From NCBI RefSeq assembly GCF_900104785.1, contig NZ_LT629733.1, positions 1,706,501 to 1,770,500 on the forward strand: a stretch of DNA of 64,000 nt, given 5' to 3'. This document shows positions 1 through 9,286 of the stretch, piece after piece; position 1 is the stretch's first letter, and every line of letters begins with the position of its first letter. The notes below the pieces were generated by a model, which was not told where the DNA came from, made no database searches, and saw nothing but the letters and a program-made list of their open reading frames with translations. Origin of the DNA: Formosa sp. Hel1_31_208. Lineage in GTDB: Bacteria > Bacteroidota > Bacteroidia > Flavobacteriales > Flavobacteriaceae. Position numbers and translations under genes: made by a program.

Positions 1-341
1 GCACTTATTAATTCATCTTCAAAGAAAGGTTTTGTGATGTAATCATCGGCGCCTAAATTCATCCCTTTACGAACATCTTGCCGTTCGGTTTTGGCCGAAA
101 GAAAAATAAAAGGAATATGCTTTGTCATTTTATTTGCTGCGAGTTGTTCAAGTACACTATAACCATCTAAAACGGGCATCATGATATCACAAATGATAAT
201 ATCGGGAATGACTTTGATTGCTTTGTCGACCCCAATTTTACCATTTGAAGCTGTAACAACTTTATAGCTTGCGAGTTCTAAAATTTCGGCTGTATTTTCA
301 CGCAATACTTGATCATCTTCAATTAAAAGTACTTTTCTCAT
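1..341 (-). CDS. Two-component response regulator, receiver domain (C-terminus beyond window)
   Basis: My translation of the minus strand gives about 113 residues of a CheY-like receiver domain. It shows the acidic pair D9/D10, the phospho-acceptor D52 in a CDIMMP context, S82 of LSAKT and K104 of TKPF, so all canonical residues are present. The protein runs off the left edge, so any output domain is unseen. Its ATG (341-339) overlaps the TAA stop of the upstream histidine kinase by one base (TAATG), which implies translational coupling. It is therefore the likely phosphorylation partner of that kinase. Confidence 0.9.
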   Translation of the reverse strand, partial: MRKVLLIEDDQVLRENTAEILELASYKVVTASNGKIGVDKAIKVIPDIIICDIMMPVLDGYSVLEQLAANKMTKHIPFIFLSAKTERQDVRKGMNLGADDYITKPFFEDELIS

Positions 342-2218
342 TATTTTGCTTTATTGGGTAATTCAATCGTAAATATGGATCCGTTATGTTCTTTGCTCTC
401 AAAATAAATGTTACCGTTTAAATTTTCAATATGATCCTTGATAATATTAAGTCCGATACCAGTACCTTGGGTCAATAGCACATTTTCTGCCCTAAAGTAG
501 CGTTCAAAAATATGTTTTTGATCAGCTATAGGTATACCGATACCATTGTCTTTGACTTTTAAAATAGTAAGCTCATCGTTTTGTTGGATGTCAATGTCTA
601 TTATAGTGTGTTCTGATGAGTACTTGATCGCATTGTTAACGAGATTGGTGAGTGCTAGTTCTAGTATTTTTTCGTCTTGATATAAGGATAAATCGTCTAT
701 GTTATCTGGGTAATTGATGTGTTGACCATCTTTTAAAAGCATATTGGCATTATAAACCACTTCATTAATTACTTTACTTATTTTAAACGTACTGAATTTA
801 TAATTCACTTTCCCTTTTTCTATTTTTTCAAGAGACAGAAAATCATTAATAATATTATTGAGGTAATTAATCTTATCTGAAATTGTTTTGATATGCTTAT
901 CTCGTTTAGGTTGTTGCGCTTCTAAAGTATATTTGCTGAGTAAAATCGCAGAGGTTTGTATAGCACTCAACGGAGTTTTAAATTCATGAGACACTAAAGA
1001 TAAAAATTTAGTTTTTAATTCATTTAGTTCACGCTCTGATGCCAGTGCCACTCTTAATTCTTGTGTGCGTTCTCCAACAGTTTGTTCTAATCGTTTGGTA
1101 TAGTTTTTCTGTTCTGTAATGTCTAAACATATGGCCACGTAAATATTCTGATCACCTAAAGTTGTGCGCTGCAGATGGATACTTACAGGATATGTGCTCC
1201 CAGATTTACGTTGGTGTAAGGTTTCAAATTCTATTTTATCTACATTGTCTTTTTCTAATAGAGAAATTTCTTTCCTAAACTGGACTTCATTATAATGAGG
1301 TTTAATATCGATTGGTGTCATATGTACTAGCTCTTCTAAGCTATAGCCAAGGTTTTGCTGTGCACCATTATTAACGTTTAAGAATTTTAAAGTTTCAGCA
1401 TGTATTACATATATCTCATTGAGTGATTCATGAAATATATTAGCAAAATGATTTCGTTCTGCTTCTGCTACTTTTCGTTTGGTGACATCATTTTGTATAC
1501 CAATAAAATGGGTGAGTACTCCTTTTTTATTTACAATTGGCATGATGTATAAATCGTTCCAAAATGGGGTGCCGTCTTTTTTATAATTCCGAATAGTAAC
1601 TTGACAGCTCTCTCCTTTTTTTATAGCTTTTCTCAAGACTTTTAGTGGTTCTTGATCTCTATCATCTCCTTGCAAAAACCGACAATTTTGATTGAGGATG
1701 TCTTTACTAGAATAGCCTGTAAGTTTTTGAAATGCCGGATTAAAATAAATAATGGGATTATCCTTTTTAAGGGCGTCAGTGATGATAATTCCATTATTAG
1801 CAGATTGTAAAGCACTGCTTTTTAGCATGAGATCTTTTTCAGTTTGTTTTATTTCTGAAATATCTTTAATCAAAGCCAGTACATATTTTTTGTGATATAC
1901 CTCGAACGGATTTAGTTCGACTTCAATTTCAATGATATCCCCTGTTTTAGTTAGACCATAAATATCACGAGCTTTACCCATGCTGCGCGCTTTACCTTTT
2001 TTAATAAAACGTTCAAAATGTGCGTCGTGCTTATCGTGATAGTTTGAAGGGAGGAGCAGATTTAAATTTTTATTGATAATTTCTTTTTTATCATAGCCAA
2101 AAATATACTCTGCTGCGCTATTGATTTCTACAATGTTTTGTTGATGATCCACGATAATCACTCCCTCTGAAATAGAGGCCAATAGGATGTTAAATATTTC
2201 TTGATCTTGAGGAAACAT
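341..2218 (-). CDS. Multi-PAS sensor histidine kinase with a LOV-type blue-light domain
   Basis: This is a soluble histidine kinase with no predicted membrane segment. An open frame continues upstream to 2275, but I prefer the ATG at 2218 (protein begins MFPQDQE), because the preceding stretch does not look like folded protein. Counting from 2218, a first PAS lies at about 5-125 and a second at about 135-250. The second carries the LOV signature NCRFLQ with the adduct-forming Cys179, and the flavin-contact residues N211, N221 (FWN) and Q242 (FIGIQ). A third PAS (about 255-370) follows, then a HisKA domain with H411 in SHEFKTPL and a HATPase_c domain with VKDNGIGIP and a TGIGLNII glycine box. 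It is coupled to the response regulator downstream. Light sensing is inferred from the complete LOV motif. Confidence 0.92.
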   Translation of the reverse strand: MFPQDQEIFNILLASISEGVIIVDHQQNIVEINSAAEYIFGYDKKEIINKNLNLLLPSNYHDKHDAHFERFIKKGKARSMGKARDIYGLTKTGDIIEIEVELNPFEVYHKKYVLALIKDISEIKQTEKDLMLKSSALQSANNGIIITDALKKDNPIIYFNPAFQKLTGYSSKDILNQNCRFLQGDDRDQEPLKVLRKAIKKGESCQVTIRNYKKDGTPFWNDLYIMPIVNKKGVLTHFIGIQNDVTKRKVAEAERNHFANIFHESLNEIYVIHAETLKFLNVNNGAQQNLGYSLEELVHMTPIDIKPHYNEVQFRKEISLLEKDNVDKIEFETLHQRKSGSTYPVSIHLQRTTLGDQNIYVAICLDITEQKNYTKRLEQTVGERTQELRVALASERELNELKTKFLSLVSHEFKTPLSAIQTSAILLSKYTLEAQQPKRDKHIKTISDKINYLNNIINDFLSLEKIEKGKVNYKFSTFKISKVINEVVYNANMLLKDGQHINYPDNIDDLSLYQDEKILELALTNLVNNAIKYSSEHTIIDIDIQQNDELTILKVKDNGIGIPIADQKHIFERYFRAENVLLTQGTGIGLNIIKDHIENLNGNIYFESKEHNGSIFTIELPNKAK

Positions 2219-2339
2219 AATTGGACTTATCTTTAAGTCTAAAGTTACGAATTTTATGTAAGAAAGGCATGTCAATTACTGAAAATAAGTGTCACATGAA
2301 ATCAGTCTGTATAGCTTGCATAGTCGTGTGTATTAACTA

Positions 2340-2382
2340 TGATGGATATCATTTTATGATTGTGCTAACAACACTATATTTG
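2340..2382 (+). promoter_or_regulatory. Crp/Fnr-type operator plus -7 element before the WG-repeat/exporter operon
   Basis: The palindrome TGATGGATATCA lies at 2340-2351 and a perfect TAnnTTTG element, TATATTTG, at 2375-2382. The 23-base gap puts the operator centre near -41.5, the class II activator position. The predicted transcript start is around 2387, 15 bases before the 2402 ATG. Confidence 0.75.
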
Positions 2383-2401
2383 GTCGTTAACATTAAATAA
2401 C

Positions 2402-3019
2402 ATGGTCATGAAAACACTTAAAAATTTATTATTATGTGCTTTGTTGATACCTTTTATCACCGCAGCACAGCCTCTCGAGGGATTAGATTTTGTCTCTCCA
2501 TTTTATGACGGATTGGCAGCAGTAAAAAAAAATAATGAATGGGCATTTATAAATGAGAAAGGTGAGTTAGCTATCAATTTTAGAAGTGATTTGGTGGCGA
2601 CACCTTTTGGAGATGATAGTTACCCCGTATTTAAGAACCAACGTTGCCTAATTAGTGAAATAGAAAATGGCATCTCTTACTTTGGATATATAGATGTGTT
2701 GGGGAATATTATCATTGAACCTCAATATTTAAATGCAACAAATTTTGAAAATGGACGTGCAGTTGTCTTAGAGTTAATGAAGGAATACGTTGGCAAGAAT
2801 GACGCCTTAGACAAAAACGTAGCTTATGATAAATATCTTGAGGCAGCGATTGATACTAATGGTAGTGTTTTACATTATGTAACGCCTGAACGATATAATG
2901 TGCTTTTGGATAAAAAATTCTTAAAATGTCCTCCAACCATACGTGCTAAATATATTTCAAATACCTTGTATGCACATTTGAATGATGATGCTACATGGAC
3001 TTTAATTTCAATAGAATAG
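2402..3019 (+). CDS. Exported WG-repeat-like protein
   Basis: A 205-residue protein with an N-terminal signal peptide ending near AAQ. The mature part has WG (KWG) repeat character: an LDFVSPFYDGLAAVKKNNEW unit followed by 'FINEKGEL', and later 'GYIDVLGNIIIEPQY' and 'FENGRAVV'. WG repeats form beta-rich modules, usually outside the cytoplasm, of unknown function. It is the first gene of a run with an HlyD-like adaptor 3 bases downstream, an FtsX-like permease and an ABC ATPase, so it may be an accessory part of that exporter. A second in-frame ATG at 2408 is an equally good start. Confidence 0.75.
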   Translation: MVMKTLKNLLLCALLIPFITAAQPLEGLDFVSPFYDGLAAVKKNNEWAFINEKGELAINFRSDLVATPFGDDSYPVFKNQRCLISEIENGISYFGYIDVLGNIIIEPQYLNATNFENGRAVVLELMKEYVGKNDALDKNVAYDKYLEAAIDTNGSVLHYVTPERYNVLLDKKFLKCPPTIRAKYISNTLYAHLNDDATWTLISIE

Positions 3020-3022
3020 CAT

Positions 3023-4105
3023 ATGACAAAATTTGTTTGCATTAGTTTGTTTTGTTTTGTTCTATTTAGTTGTAACAACACACAAGATAAAATTCTTCCA
3101 ACAGAGCGAGATCTCGTAGAATCGGTGTACGCATCAGTCACGATTCAACCCGATAGTTTATACCAAGTATATGCGATTGTAGCTGGCATATTAGATCAGA
3201 ATTTAGTAGAAGAAGGAACACGGGTTCATAAAGACCAAGCGCTCATCCAAATCATCAATAACACACCAAAACTCAATAGTGATAATGCTAAATTAACTTT
3301 GCAATTAGCGCAACAAAATTATAACGGCAGTTCGGCAATTTTAAAGGGTATAAAAGATCAGATCCATGCAGTCGAACTCAAGTATAAAAATGATTCCCTT
3401 AACTATTTCAGGCAAAAAAAACTTTGGGATCAAAATATCGGTTCAAAAGTGACGTATGATACTAAAAAGCTAAATTATGAACTCTCCCAGAATAGTCTAA
3501 GACTCCTTCATAATACATACAATAGAACTCAGAATGAATTGCGTACAGCCTTAATTCAGGCGCAAAATAATTATCAATCTACACTTATTAATACGAGAGA
3601 TTTTACAGTTAAAAGCAAAATTAATGGGAAGGTATATGCCTTATTTAAAGAGCCTGGTGAAATCGTTAATACTATGGAGCCCATTGCAGTTATAGGAAGT
3701 GAAACTAACTTTATCATTGAATTACTGATTGATGAGGTAGATATTGTGCGATTACAAAAAGGACAGGAGCTTGTCATCAAATTAGACGCCTATGCGAATC
3801 AGGTATTTAAAGGACATATCTCTAAGATATATCCAAAAAAAGACGAACGTAATCAAACATTTAAAGTAGAGGCGACCTTTATACAAGCACCAGACGTGTT
3901 GTATCCAGGGCTCTCAGGTGAAGGTAATATCATTATCGCCACAAAAGAAAAAGTGCTTACGATTCCAGTCGCTTATCTTATGGATGGTAATCAGGTAAAA
4001 ACAGATAACGGATTTATAACTGTTACCACAGGATTACAAAATATGGAATACGTTGAAATCCAATCGGGACTTTCTAAAGGCACCTATATTTATAAACCAG
4101 AATAA
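3023..4105 (+). CDS. HlyD/MacA-like periplasmic adaptor lipoprotein of an ABC exporter
   Basis: A 360-residue membrane fusion protein. The N-terminus is a lipoprotein signal with Cys17 (LFSC). It has a split biotinyl-lipoyl-like segment (about 50-75 and 190-220, 'KINGKVYALFKEPGEIV'), an intervening coiled coil (about 85-185), and a beta-barrel domain after 225. This arrangement is that of MacA/HlyD adaptors, which link an inner-membrane ABC transporter to the periplasm or an outer-membrane channel. The stop overlaps the start of the FtsX-like permease by one base, so the subunits are translationally coupled. The substrate is unknown. No TolC-like gene is present in the window. Confidence 0.87.
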   Translation: MTKFVCISLFCFVLFSCNNTQDKILPTERDLVESVYASVTIQPDSLYQVYAIVAGILDQNLVEEGTRVHKDQALIQIINNTPKLNSDNAKLTLQLAQQNYNGSSAILKGIKDQIHAVELKYKNDSLNYFRQKKLWDQNIGSKVTYDTKKLNYELSQNSLRLLHNTYNRTQNELRTALIQAQNNYQSTLINTRDFTVKSKINGKVYALFKEPGEIVNTMEPIAVIGSETNFIIELLIDEVDIVRLQKGQELVIKLDAYANQVFKGHISKIYPKKDERNQTFKVEATFIQAPDVLYPGLSGEGNIIIATKEKVLTIPVAYLMDGNQVKTDNGFITVTTGLQNMEYVEIQSGLSKGTYIYKPE

Positions 4106-5367
4106 TGGCAAACTGGAACGTTATACTGAACATCTCTAAAACACATTTACTGACGAAAATTAAACAGACGTCTATTGCCGCACTTGGTGTCACTTTTGGT
4201 ATTGGCTCATATATCACTTTAGTGTGCTTTATGACAGGACTGAATGCGATGTTAGATGATTTAATATTAAATCAAACCCCACATATTCATGTTTATAATG
4301 AGATAGAACCGTCTAAACAACAGCCCATTTCTTTGTATGAAGAGGTTGGAGGTAGTTTTAATGTTGTGCATTCTATCAAACCCAAATTAAGTCCGAAAAA
4401 AATACACAATGCTCTACCTATTATTAATTATTTAGAAGAGAATGATGACGTTAGAGCAGCCCTTCCACAAGTAAAAACACAAATATTTTATATCGCTGGA
4501 TCTATAGAATTGGGTGGTAACCTTACAGGAATAAATCCATTAAATGAAGCAAAATACTTCAATATGGGTGACTATATTGTTGAGGGTTCAGCTCAGGCTT
4601 TAGAAACTACAGATAACAGTATTCTCTTAGGAATAGGCATCGCAAAGAAAATGTCACTGAAAGTTGGTGATCGTGTTCAAGTTAGCCCAATTAATGGCGG
4701 CATCTTTCCATTAAAAATTGTAGGGTTTTATCAAAGTGGTATAGCTGATTTAGATGCCATTCAAAGCTTTACCAACGTAAAAACAGTTCAACGAATACTT
4801 GGGGCAGCAAACAATTACATCACAGACATAAATATCAAACTTTATGATATTGAGGAAGCGGTTCCATTAGCTAGGCGAATAGAGCAACAATTTGATTTAA
4901 AAGCTATTGATATCAAAACAGCTAATGCACAGTTTGAAACAGGGACAACGATAAGAAATCTTATTACATATGCGGTGTCAATTACACTGCTTATTGTAGC
5001 CGGATTTGGCATTTATAATATTCTAAATATGCTAATTTATGAGAAAATGAACGATATCGCTATATTGAAGGCTACGGGTTTCTCAGGCAAGGACGTACAA
5101 CTCATCTTTATGAGTCAAGCTATGATTATTGGGTTGGTTGGAGGTGTGCTAGGCTTAATTATAGGCTATGTTTTAGCCAAACTTATTGGGACCGTTCCAT
5201 TTCAAACAGAAGCATTACCAACAGTAGAAACCTATCCTATAAATATGAATCCGTTATTCTTTGTTATAGGCTTTGTGTTTGCATTGTTTTCAACATTTTT
5301 GGCGGGTTATTTACCTTCTAAAAAGGCTAAAAAAATTGATCCAGTTAAAATTATTAGAGGACAGTGA
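4105..5367 (+). CDS. FtsX/MacB-like ABC transporter permease
   Basis: A 420-residue permease with the FtsX family architecture. It has one N-terminal membrane segment (about 20-45), a large periplasmic MacB_PCD-like domain (about 45-280) and three C-terminal membrane helices (about 285-310, 335-360, 385-410). The first helix of the C-terminal set is followed by 'EKMNDIAILKATGFSG', typical of LolC/MacB permeases. The adaptor is encoded upstream with a one-base overlap and the ATPase directly downstream, giving a MacAB-like tripartite system with separate permease and ATPase chains. Substrate (lipoprotein, peptide or lipid) cannot be told. Confidence 0.88.
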   Translation: MANWNVILNISKTHLLTKIKQTSIAALGVTFGIGSYITLVCFMTGLNAMLDDLILNQTPHIHVYNEIEPSKQQPISLYEEVGGSFNVVHSIKPKLSPKKIHNALPIINYLEENDDVRAALPQVKTQIFYIAGSIELGGNLTGINPLNEAKYFNMGDYIVEGSAQALETTDNSILLGIGIAKKMSLKVGDRVQVSPINGGIFPLKIVGFYQSGIADLDAIQSFTNVKTVQRILGAANNYITDINIKLYDIEEAVPLARRIEQQFDLKAIDIKTANAQFETGTTIRNLITYAVSITLLIVAGFGIYNILNMLIYEKMNDIAILKATGFSGKDVQLIFMSQAMIIGLVGGVLGLIIGYVLAKLIGTVPFQTEALPTVETYPINMNPLFFVIGFVFALFSTFLAGYLPSKKAKKIDPVKIIRGQ

Positions 5368-5368
5368 A

Positions 5369-6043
5369 ATGAGTATTGTATTAGAAGCAAAACATATCAA
5401 TAAGTACTTTAAAAAGCCTTTGTTATTTCATGTGCTAAAGGATATTAACTTCCAAGTAAAAGAAGGGGAATTTGCATCTATTATGGGCAAGTCAGGTTGT
5501 GGTAAATCAACCTTACTATATATTTTGTCAACTATGGATACAGATTATGAAGGGGAACTGTACTTGAACAATGAGCTGATTACAGGAAAGCCCAATGAAT
5601 ACCTCTCTTTTCTTCGGAATAAACATATTGGATTTGTATTTCAGTTTCATTATTTGCTTTCAGAATTTTCAGTCTTAGAAAATGTCATGTTGCCAGCAAA
5701 GAAACTTGCGGAAAAAACAATTCAGGAAATTGAACATGATGCCATGGAAAAACTCAAGATGCTCAACATTGAACATTTAGCAAAGAAAAGAGCCTCACGA
5801 GTTTCAGGTGGTGAAAAGCAGCGAGTTGCTATAGCTAGGGCATTAATAAATAATCCTTCTATCATCATGGGAGATGAACCCACAGGTAATCTGGATAGTC
5901 ATAATGCTGAAAATGTCTTTAATATTTTTAAATCACTTAGTGATGATAAAGGTCTCTCGTTATTAGTGGTAACACACGATGAAGATTTCGCTAATAAAAC
6001 GGATAGAATTATTCAAATGGGCGATGGCAAAATCATCGTATAA
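5369..6043 (+). CDS. MacB/LolD-type ABC transporter ATP-binding protein
   Basis: ATPase subunit of the exporter encoded just upstream. I place the start at the ATG at 5369, one base after the permease stop; a longer open frame from 5273 overlaps the permease and lacks homology-like sequence. In the 224-residue protein, Walker A GKSGCGKST is at about 40-48, the Q-loop glutamine near 92, the signature SGGEKQR near 147, Walker B IIMGDE near 165, and a switch His in VVTHDED. Size and motifs fit the LolD/MacB ATPase family. Confidence 0.93.
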   Translation: MSIVLEAKHINKYFKKPLLFHVLKDINFQVKEGEFASIMGKSGCGKSTLLYILSTMDTDYEGELYLNNELITGKPNEYLSFLRNKHIGFVFQFHYLLSEFSVLENVMLPAKKLAEKTIQEIEHDAMEKLKMLNIEHLAKKRASRVSGGEKQRVAIARALINNPSIIMGDEPTGNLDSHNAENVFNIFKSLSDDKGLSLLVVTHDEDFANKTDRIIQMGDGKIIV

Positions 6044-6060
6044 TCATCGAAACTTATAGA

Positions 6061-6103
6061 TGAGCAATGTCATTTTATAAGATTGATATTGATAGTATAT
6101 TGT
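6061..6103 (+). promoter_or_regulatory. Degenerate Crp/Fnr-type operator plus -7 element before cbpA
   Basis: TGAGCAATGTCA at 6061-6072 keeps the TGA-N6-TCA core with the two inner positions changed. TATATTGT follows at 6096-6103, exactly 23 bases downstream as at the other sites. On its own this would be weak; the conserved spacing is what supports it. Confidence 0.5.
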
Positions 6104-6121
6104 AAACTAAAATCGTATTTG

Positions 6122-7015
6122 ATGGCAGTTATCGACTATTATGAAATATTAGGAATATCAAAGAAAGCTACTGCAAACGAGATAAAAAAAGCGTATCGGA
6201 AACTAGCTCGTAAATATCATCCTGATTTAAATCCCAATAATAAAGAAGCAGAGCAAAAATTCAAGAGGATTAATGAAGCCAATGAAGTATTGAGTAATCC
6301 TGAAAATCGTAAAAAGTATGATGAGTACGGTGAGCATTGGCAACATGCTGAAGATTATGAAAAAGCAAAACAGCAACAAAAACAATACACAAAACAACAA
6401 GGCTCTCAAGGCAGCTCTAGACGATATACAGATGAAGAGTTTTCCGATTTATTTGGCTCTATGTTTGGAGGAGGTTCTTCGAGAACTCATGGCGGACAGG
6501 TAAAATTTAGAGGTCAAGATTTTAATGCGGAGTTACAACTAGACCTTAAAGACGTATATACTGCTCATAAACGGACCTTAACCGTAAATAATAAAAATAT
6601 ACGCATCACGATACCTGCAGGTATAGAAAACGGACAGGTTATCAAAATAAAAGGTCATGGCGGTAAAGGTGTTAATGGAGGGCCTAATGGTGATTTGTAT
6701 ATAGCGTTTTCAATACGTAATACGTCTTCATTCAAAAGGAATGGACAAGACTTGTATGCGGCTGTAGATTTAGATTTGTATACGGCACTTTTAGGTGGTG
6801 AAATTACAGTCCATACATTTGACGGAAAAGTAAAACTGACCGTGAAACCAGAAACTAAAAACGGAACGAAAGTAAAACTCAAAGGGAAAGGATTTCCGAA
6901 GTATAAAAAAGAAGGACAGTTTGGGGATTTGTATATAACATATAATATAAAAACTCCAACAAAGCTTACTGCAAAAGAAAAAGAACTATTTACCGAACTA
7001 TCAAAATTGCGATAA
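6122..7015 (+). CDS. cbpA: DnaJ-family co-chaperone CbpA
   Basis: A 297-residue J-protein starting at [10 protein letters not shown]; the upstream in-frame extension to 6083 overlaps the promoter and is rejected. The J domain occupies about 1-70 with HPD at 33-35. A linker follows, and then the two DnaJ C-terminal substrate-binding domains (about 125-295). The four CxxCxGxG zinc-finger repeats of canonical DnaJ are absent, which defines the CbpA class. It activates Hsp70 (DnaK) ATPase. The next gene encodes a CbpM-like modulator, the usual partner, supporting the assignment. Confidence 0.93.
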   Translation: MAVIDYYEILGISKKATANEIKKAYRKLARKYHPDLNPNNKEAEQKFKRINEANEVLSNPENRKKYDEYGEHWQHAEDYEKAKQQQKQYTKQQGSQGSSRRYTDEEFSDLFGSMFGGGSSRTHGGQVKFRGQDFNAELQLDLKDVYTAHKRTLTVNNKNIRITIPAGIENGQVIKIKGHGGKGVNGGPNGDLYIAFSIRNTSSFKRNGQDLYAAVDLDLYTALLGGEITVHTFDGKVKLTVKPETKNGTKVKLKGKGFPKYKKEGQFGDLYITYNIKTPTKLTAKEKELFTELSKLR

Positions 7016-7016
7016 T

Positions 7017-7313
7017 ATGGATGCTACACATTTCATTTCAATTCAACAGTTTTGCACCCATTATAATGTGCCAATAACCTTTATTAACGCATTGCATGAG
7101 TACGATTTAGTTGAGGTTATAATTACTAAAAATGAGAATTACTTAAAAACCAATCAGCTAAATGATGTTGAAAAAATGATACGTCTGCATTATGATTTGG
7201 ATATTAATTTAGAAGGGATTGATGCTATTTATAATTTATTAAAACAGGTAGAACATCTTCAATCTCAAATTCGAACATTAAAAAATAAGTTAAATGTTTA
7301 TGAGCATTTTTAA
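7017..7313 (+). CDS. cbpM: CbpM-like chaperone modulator
   Basis: A 98-residue protein starting one base after the cbpA stop. It has a short MerR-like winged-helix N-terminus (ISIQQFCTHYNVPITFINALHEYDLV region) and a C-terminal helix (VEHLQSQIRTLKNKLN) likely to coil. CbpM proteins bind the J domain of CbpA and inhibit its co-chaperone activity. Identification rests on length, fold-type sequence and strict adjacency to cbpA. Its 3' end overlaps the MscS gene by 14-20 bases, so the three genes form one operon. Confidence 0.82.
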   Translation: MDATHFISIQQFCTHYNVPITFINALHEYDLVEVIITKNENYLKTNQLNDVEKMIRLHYDLDINLEGIDAIYNLLKQVEHLQSQIRTLKNKLNVYEHF

Positions 7314-8244
7314 CCCGTATTCAATGACAGAACTAGAACATGTAAAAGAATGGATTATAGACAATCCCTTTGTTTGGAGTATTATTAAGTTTATGATGAT
7401 ACTGCTTATTATTCTAGTGGCTAGTAAACTCCTTAGACGCTATTTAAAAAAAAGGATATCAAGCACCGTTATACGTTATAAGGCACAGAAAGGAATCGAA
7501 ATTTTCGGATACATCCTACTAGTCATATTAGCGATTACCTATTTTTCAGGAACCATAAAAGATTTTACCATTGTTATAGGTTTATTTACGGCAGGAATTG
7601 CCTTTACACTTCAAGAATTAATTTTGAGTATCGCGGGCTCTATGTATATTTTTCTTGTTCAGGTATATAAGCCTGGTGATCGAATAGAGATGAATGGAAT
7701 TAAAGGAGATGTCATAGATGTGGATAGTATTTACACCACTATGATGGAAATTGGAGAATGGGTAAGTAGTGATAATTACAGTGGGCGCATTGTGAAAATA
7801 AGTAACGCTTTTGTATTCAAAGGTCCTATTTATAATTATTCTCATGATTTTCCATTTATTTGGGATGAATTTAATTTACCTATTCGCTATGGGTCTGATA
7901 TAGATTTAGCAAAATCTATCGTTATTAACATAGCTTCAGAGGTGCTTTCAGAATTTACATCCAATTCAAAATCACAATGGAAAAGCGTTGTTAATAAATA
8001 TTATATTGAAGATGCTCAAATAGATCCAACATTAGCAATTGCTCTTACTGATAATTGGATACAATTTAATTTGAGATATATTGTAGACTATAAGAAACGT
8101 CGCTCTATAAAACATAAGTTAAATGACCAAATAAGATTAGCAATAGAAAACACTGAAGGTAAAATCATTTTGGCGTCATCAACGATAGAACTTATTAAAA
8201 TACCAGACCTAAACGTTAAATTCGATGGACAACGAACGACATAA
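7294..8244 (+). CDS. MscS-family mechanosensitive channel
   Basis: A 316-residue small-conductance channel. Three hydrophobic segments lie at about 20-50, 65-90 and 90-115. The pore-helix region reads 'LFTAGIAFTLQELILSIAGSM', followed by the MscS beta domain with 'YKPGDRIEMNGIKGDVIDV'. The C-terminal half is the soluble alpha/beta vestibule. Such channels release solutes on hypo-osmotic shock. The start is uncertain among ATGs at 7294, 7300 and 7324; the first two overlap cbpM and suggest coupling to it. Confidence 0.9.
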   Translation: MFMSIFNPYSMTELEHVKEWIIDNPFVWSIIKFMMILLIILVASKLLRRYLKKRISSTVIRYKAQKGIEIFGYILLVILAITYFSGTIKDFTIVIGLFTAGIAFTLQELILSIAGSMYIFLVQVYKPGDRIEMNGIKGDVIDVDSIYTTMMEIGEWVSSDNYSGRIVKISNAFVFKGPIYNYSHDFPFIWDEFNLPIRYGSDIDLAKSIVINIASEVLSEFTSNSKSQWKSVVNKYYIEDAQIDPTLAIALTDNWIQFNLRYIVDYKKRRSIKHKLNDQIRLAIENTEGKIILASSTIELIKIPDLNVKFDGQRTT

Positions 8245-8246
8245 TT

Positions 8247-8627
8247 TTAATTTCTATTTGTGGTTGTTCGTCTTCCCTTTTCATTTACGATTCTATTCGA
8301 GTGATACGTTCTAATGCTATCATCAAAATAATTTTGAACACGAACCTGTCTTGCTCTTCTGAAATCTAGCCCATTATACCTTGGCGGTAATACGTTAACA
8401 CGAATCCATACATTATTCTCATAATACAAGTAATTTCTTAAGGTTAAATCATAATAAATTGTATACTCTGGAAAATAAACATACCTCACATTAACCACTC
8501 TATTCGGGTAGAACCAAGGCGGTGTTGGATGGCTTGGTTGAGATGAAATAATAATAGGACCACAGCTTTCAAGGCTAATGAAAGCCCCTAATAGAAAAAC
8601 GATATATATAATTTTTATTCTTTTCAT
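8247..8627 (-). CDS. Small lipoprotein of unknown function
   Basis: A 126-residue protein with a lipoprotein signal and Cys22 (SLESC). The mature chain is rich in Tyr, Arg and Asn, with 'YYDLTLRNYLYYENNVWIRV' near the middle, and it has no membrane segment. I do not recognise a family. It lies 3 bases downstream of another lipoprotein gene on the same strand, so the two form an operon from the promoter near 9318. It is convergent with mscS, with stops 2 bases apart. Confidence 0.7.
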   Translation of the reverse strand: MKRIKIIYIVFLLGAFISLESCGPIIISSQPSHPTPPWFYPNRVVNVRYVYFPEYTIYYDLTLRNYLYYENNVWIRVNVLPPRYNGLDFRRARQVRVQNYFDDSIRTYHSNRIVNEKGRRTTTNRN

Positions 8628-8630
8628 GAT

Positions 8631-9269
8631 TTAATTTTTTTCATTTATTAGTTGTTTCTCCTCTAAGGACTTAATAATAGCGGTCACATAATTAGTAACC
8701 GTTGAATTAACTTGTTTAGGATCTACAATGTCATACGAAGCAACCCAAACCAATGATTTATCCTTATTTTCTTTTAAGTTGTACAAAGACGCTTCGATAT
8801 GATAAATTTTATACTTCGAGTAATAGCCTTCGAGATAATAAACATCTTGAGCTAAATAATAATAGCGTCCAAAACGTCTCCAATAATAGTACGTTCTAAA
8901 GTTATCTCCACTATAAGACACTTTCTCATCAATGCCTTTTACTGCAGAAATTAAAACAGTATCGAAACCTTCTGACGAGAGTCTTTTAATCTCCTTTTCA
9001 ATATCATTTTCAGATTGTTTTGAACTTGTGAATTGAGGTTCAAAAACAGTATAACTTTCAATAGCGTGAATGCTTCTTTTGGCGAGTTCATTTTTCAATT
9101 GTTCTTCAAAGAGTATTCGTCCGTTCAGGTTGTCAGTTAAGCCTATTATAAGAACCTTCTTTGGTTGATAATTGACATAGTCTTCATTGACCCAGCTATC
9201 AGTTACTCGGGCTGTAGAGCAACTTGTAAATAGAACAATTAATAGGAGGTGAATATATACTTTCATCAT
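8631..9269 (-). CDS. Lipoprotein of unknown function
   Basis: A 212-residue protein with a lipoprotein signal and Cys17 (LFTSC). The mature part opens 'TDSWVNEDY' and then 'KKVLIIGLTDNLNGRILFEE', which suggests an alpha/beta domain with a strand-loop-helix start, followed by a Tyr-rich segment (about 125-160). The N-terminal pattern resembles periplasmic lipoproteins that measure or hold envelope components, but I cannot name a family. It is the first gene of a two-lipoprotein operon with a Crp/Fnr-type site upstream. Start could be Met1 (9269) or Met2 (9266). Confidence 0.72.
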   Translation of the reverse strand: MMKVYIHLLLIVLFTSCSTARVTDSWVNEDYVNYQPKKVLIIGLTDNLNGRILFEEQLKNELAKRSIHAIESYTVFEPQFTSSKQSENDIEKEIKRLSSEGFDTVLISAVKGIDEKVSYSGDNFRTYYYWRRFGRYYYLAQDVYYLEGYYSKYKIYHIEASLYNLKENKDKSLVWVASYDIVDPKQVNSTVTNYVTAIIKSLEEKQLINEKN

Positions 9270-9286
9270 TATGTGTTTTTATGATT

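Noticed and set aside
5273..5368. Upstream extension of the ABC ATPase frame
   Set aside because: It lies inside the permease gene in another frame and adds a non-family Leu/Lys-rich peptide.
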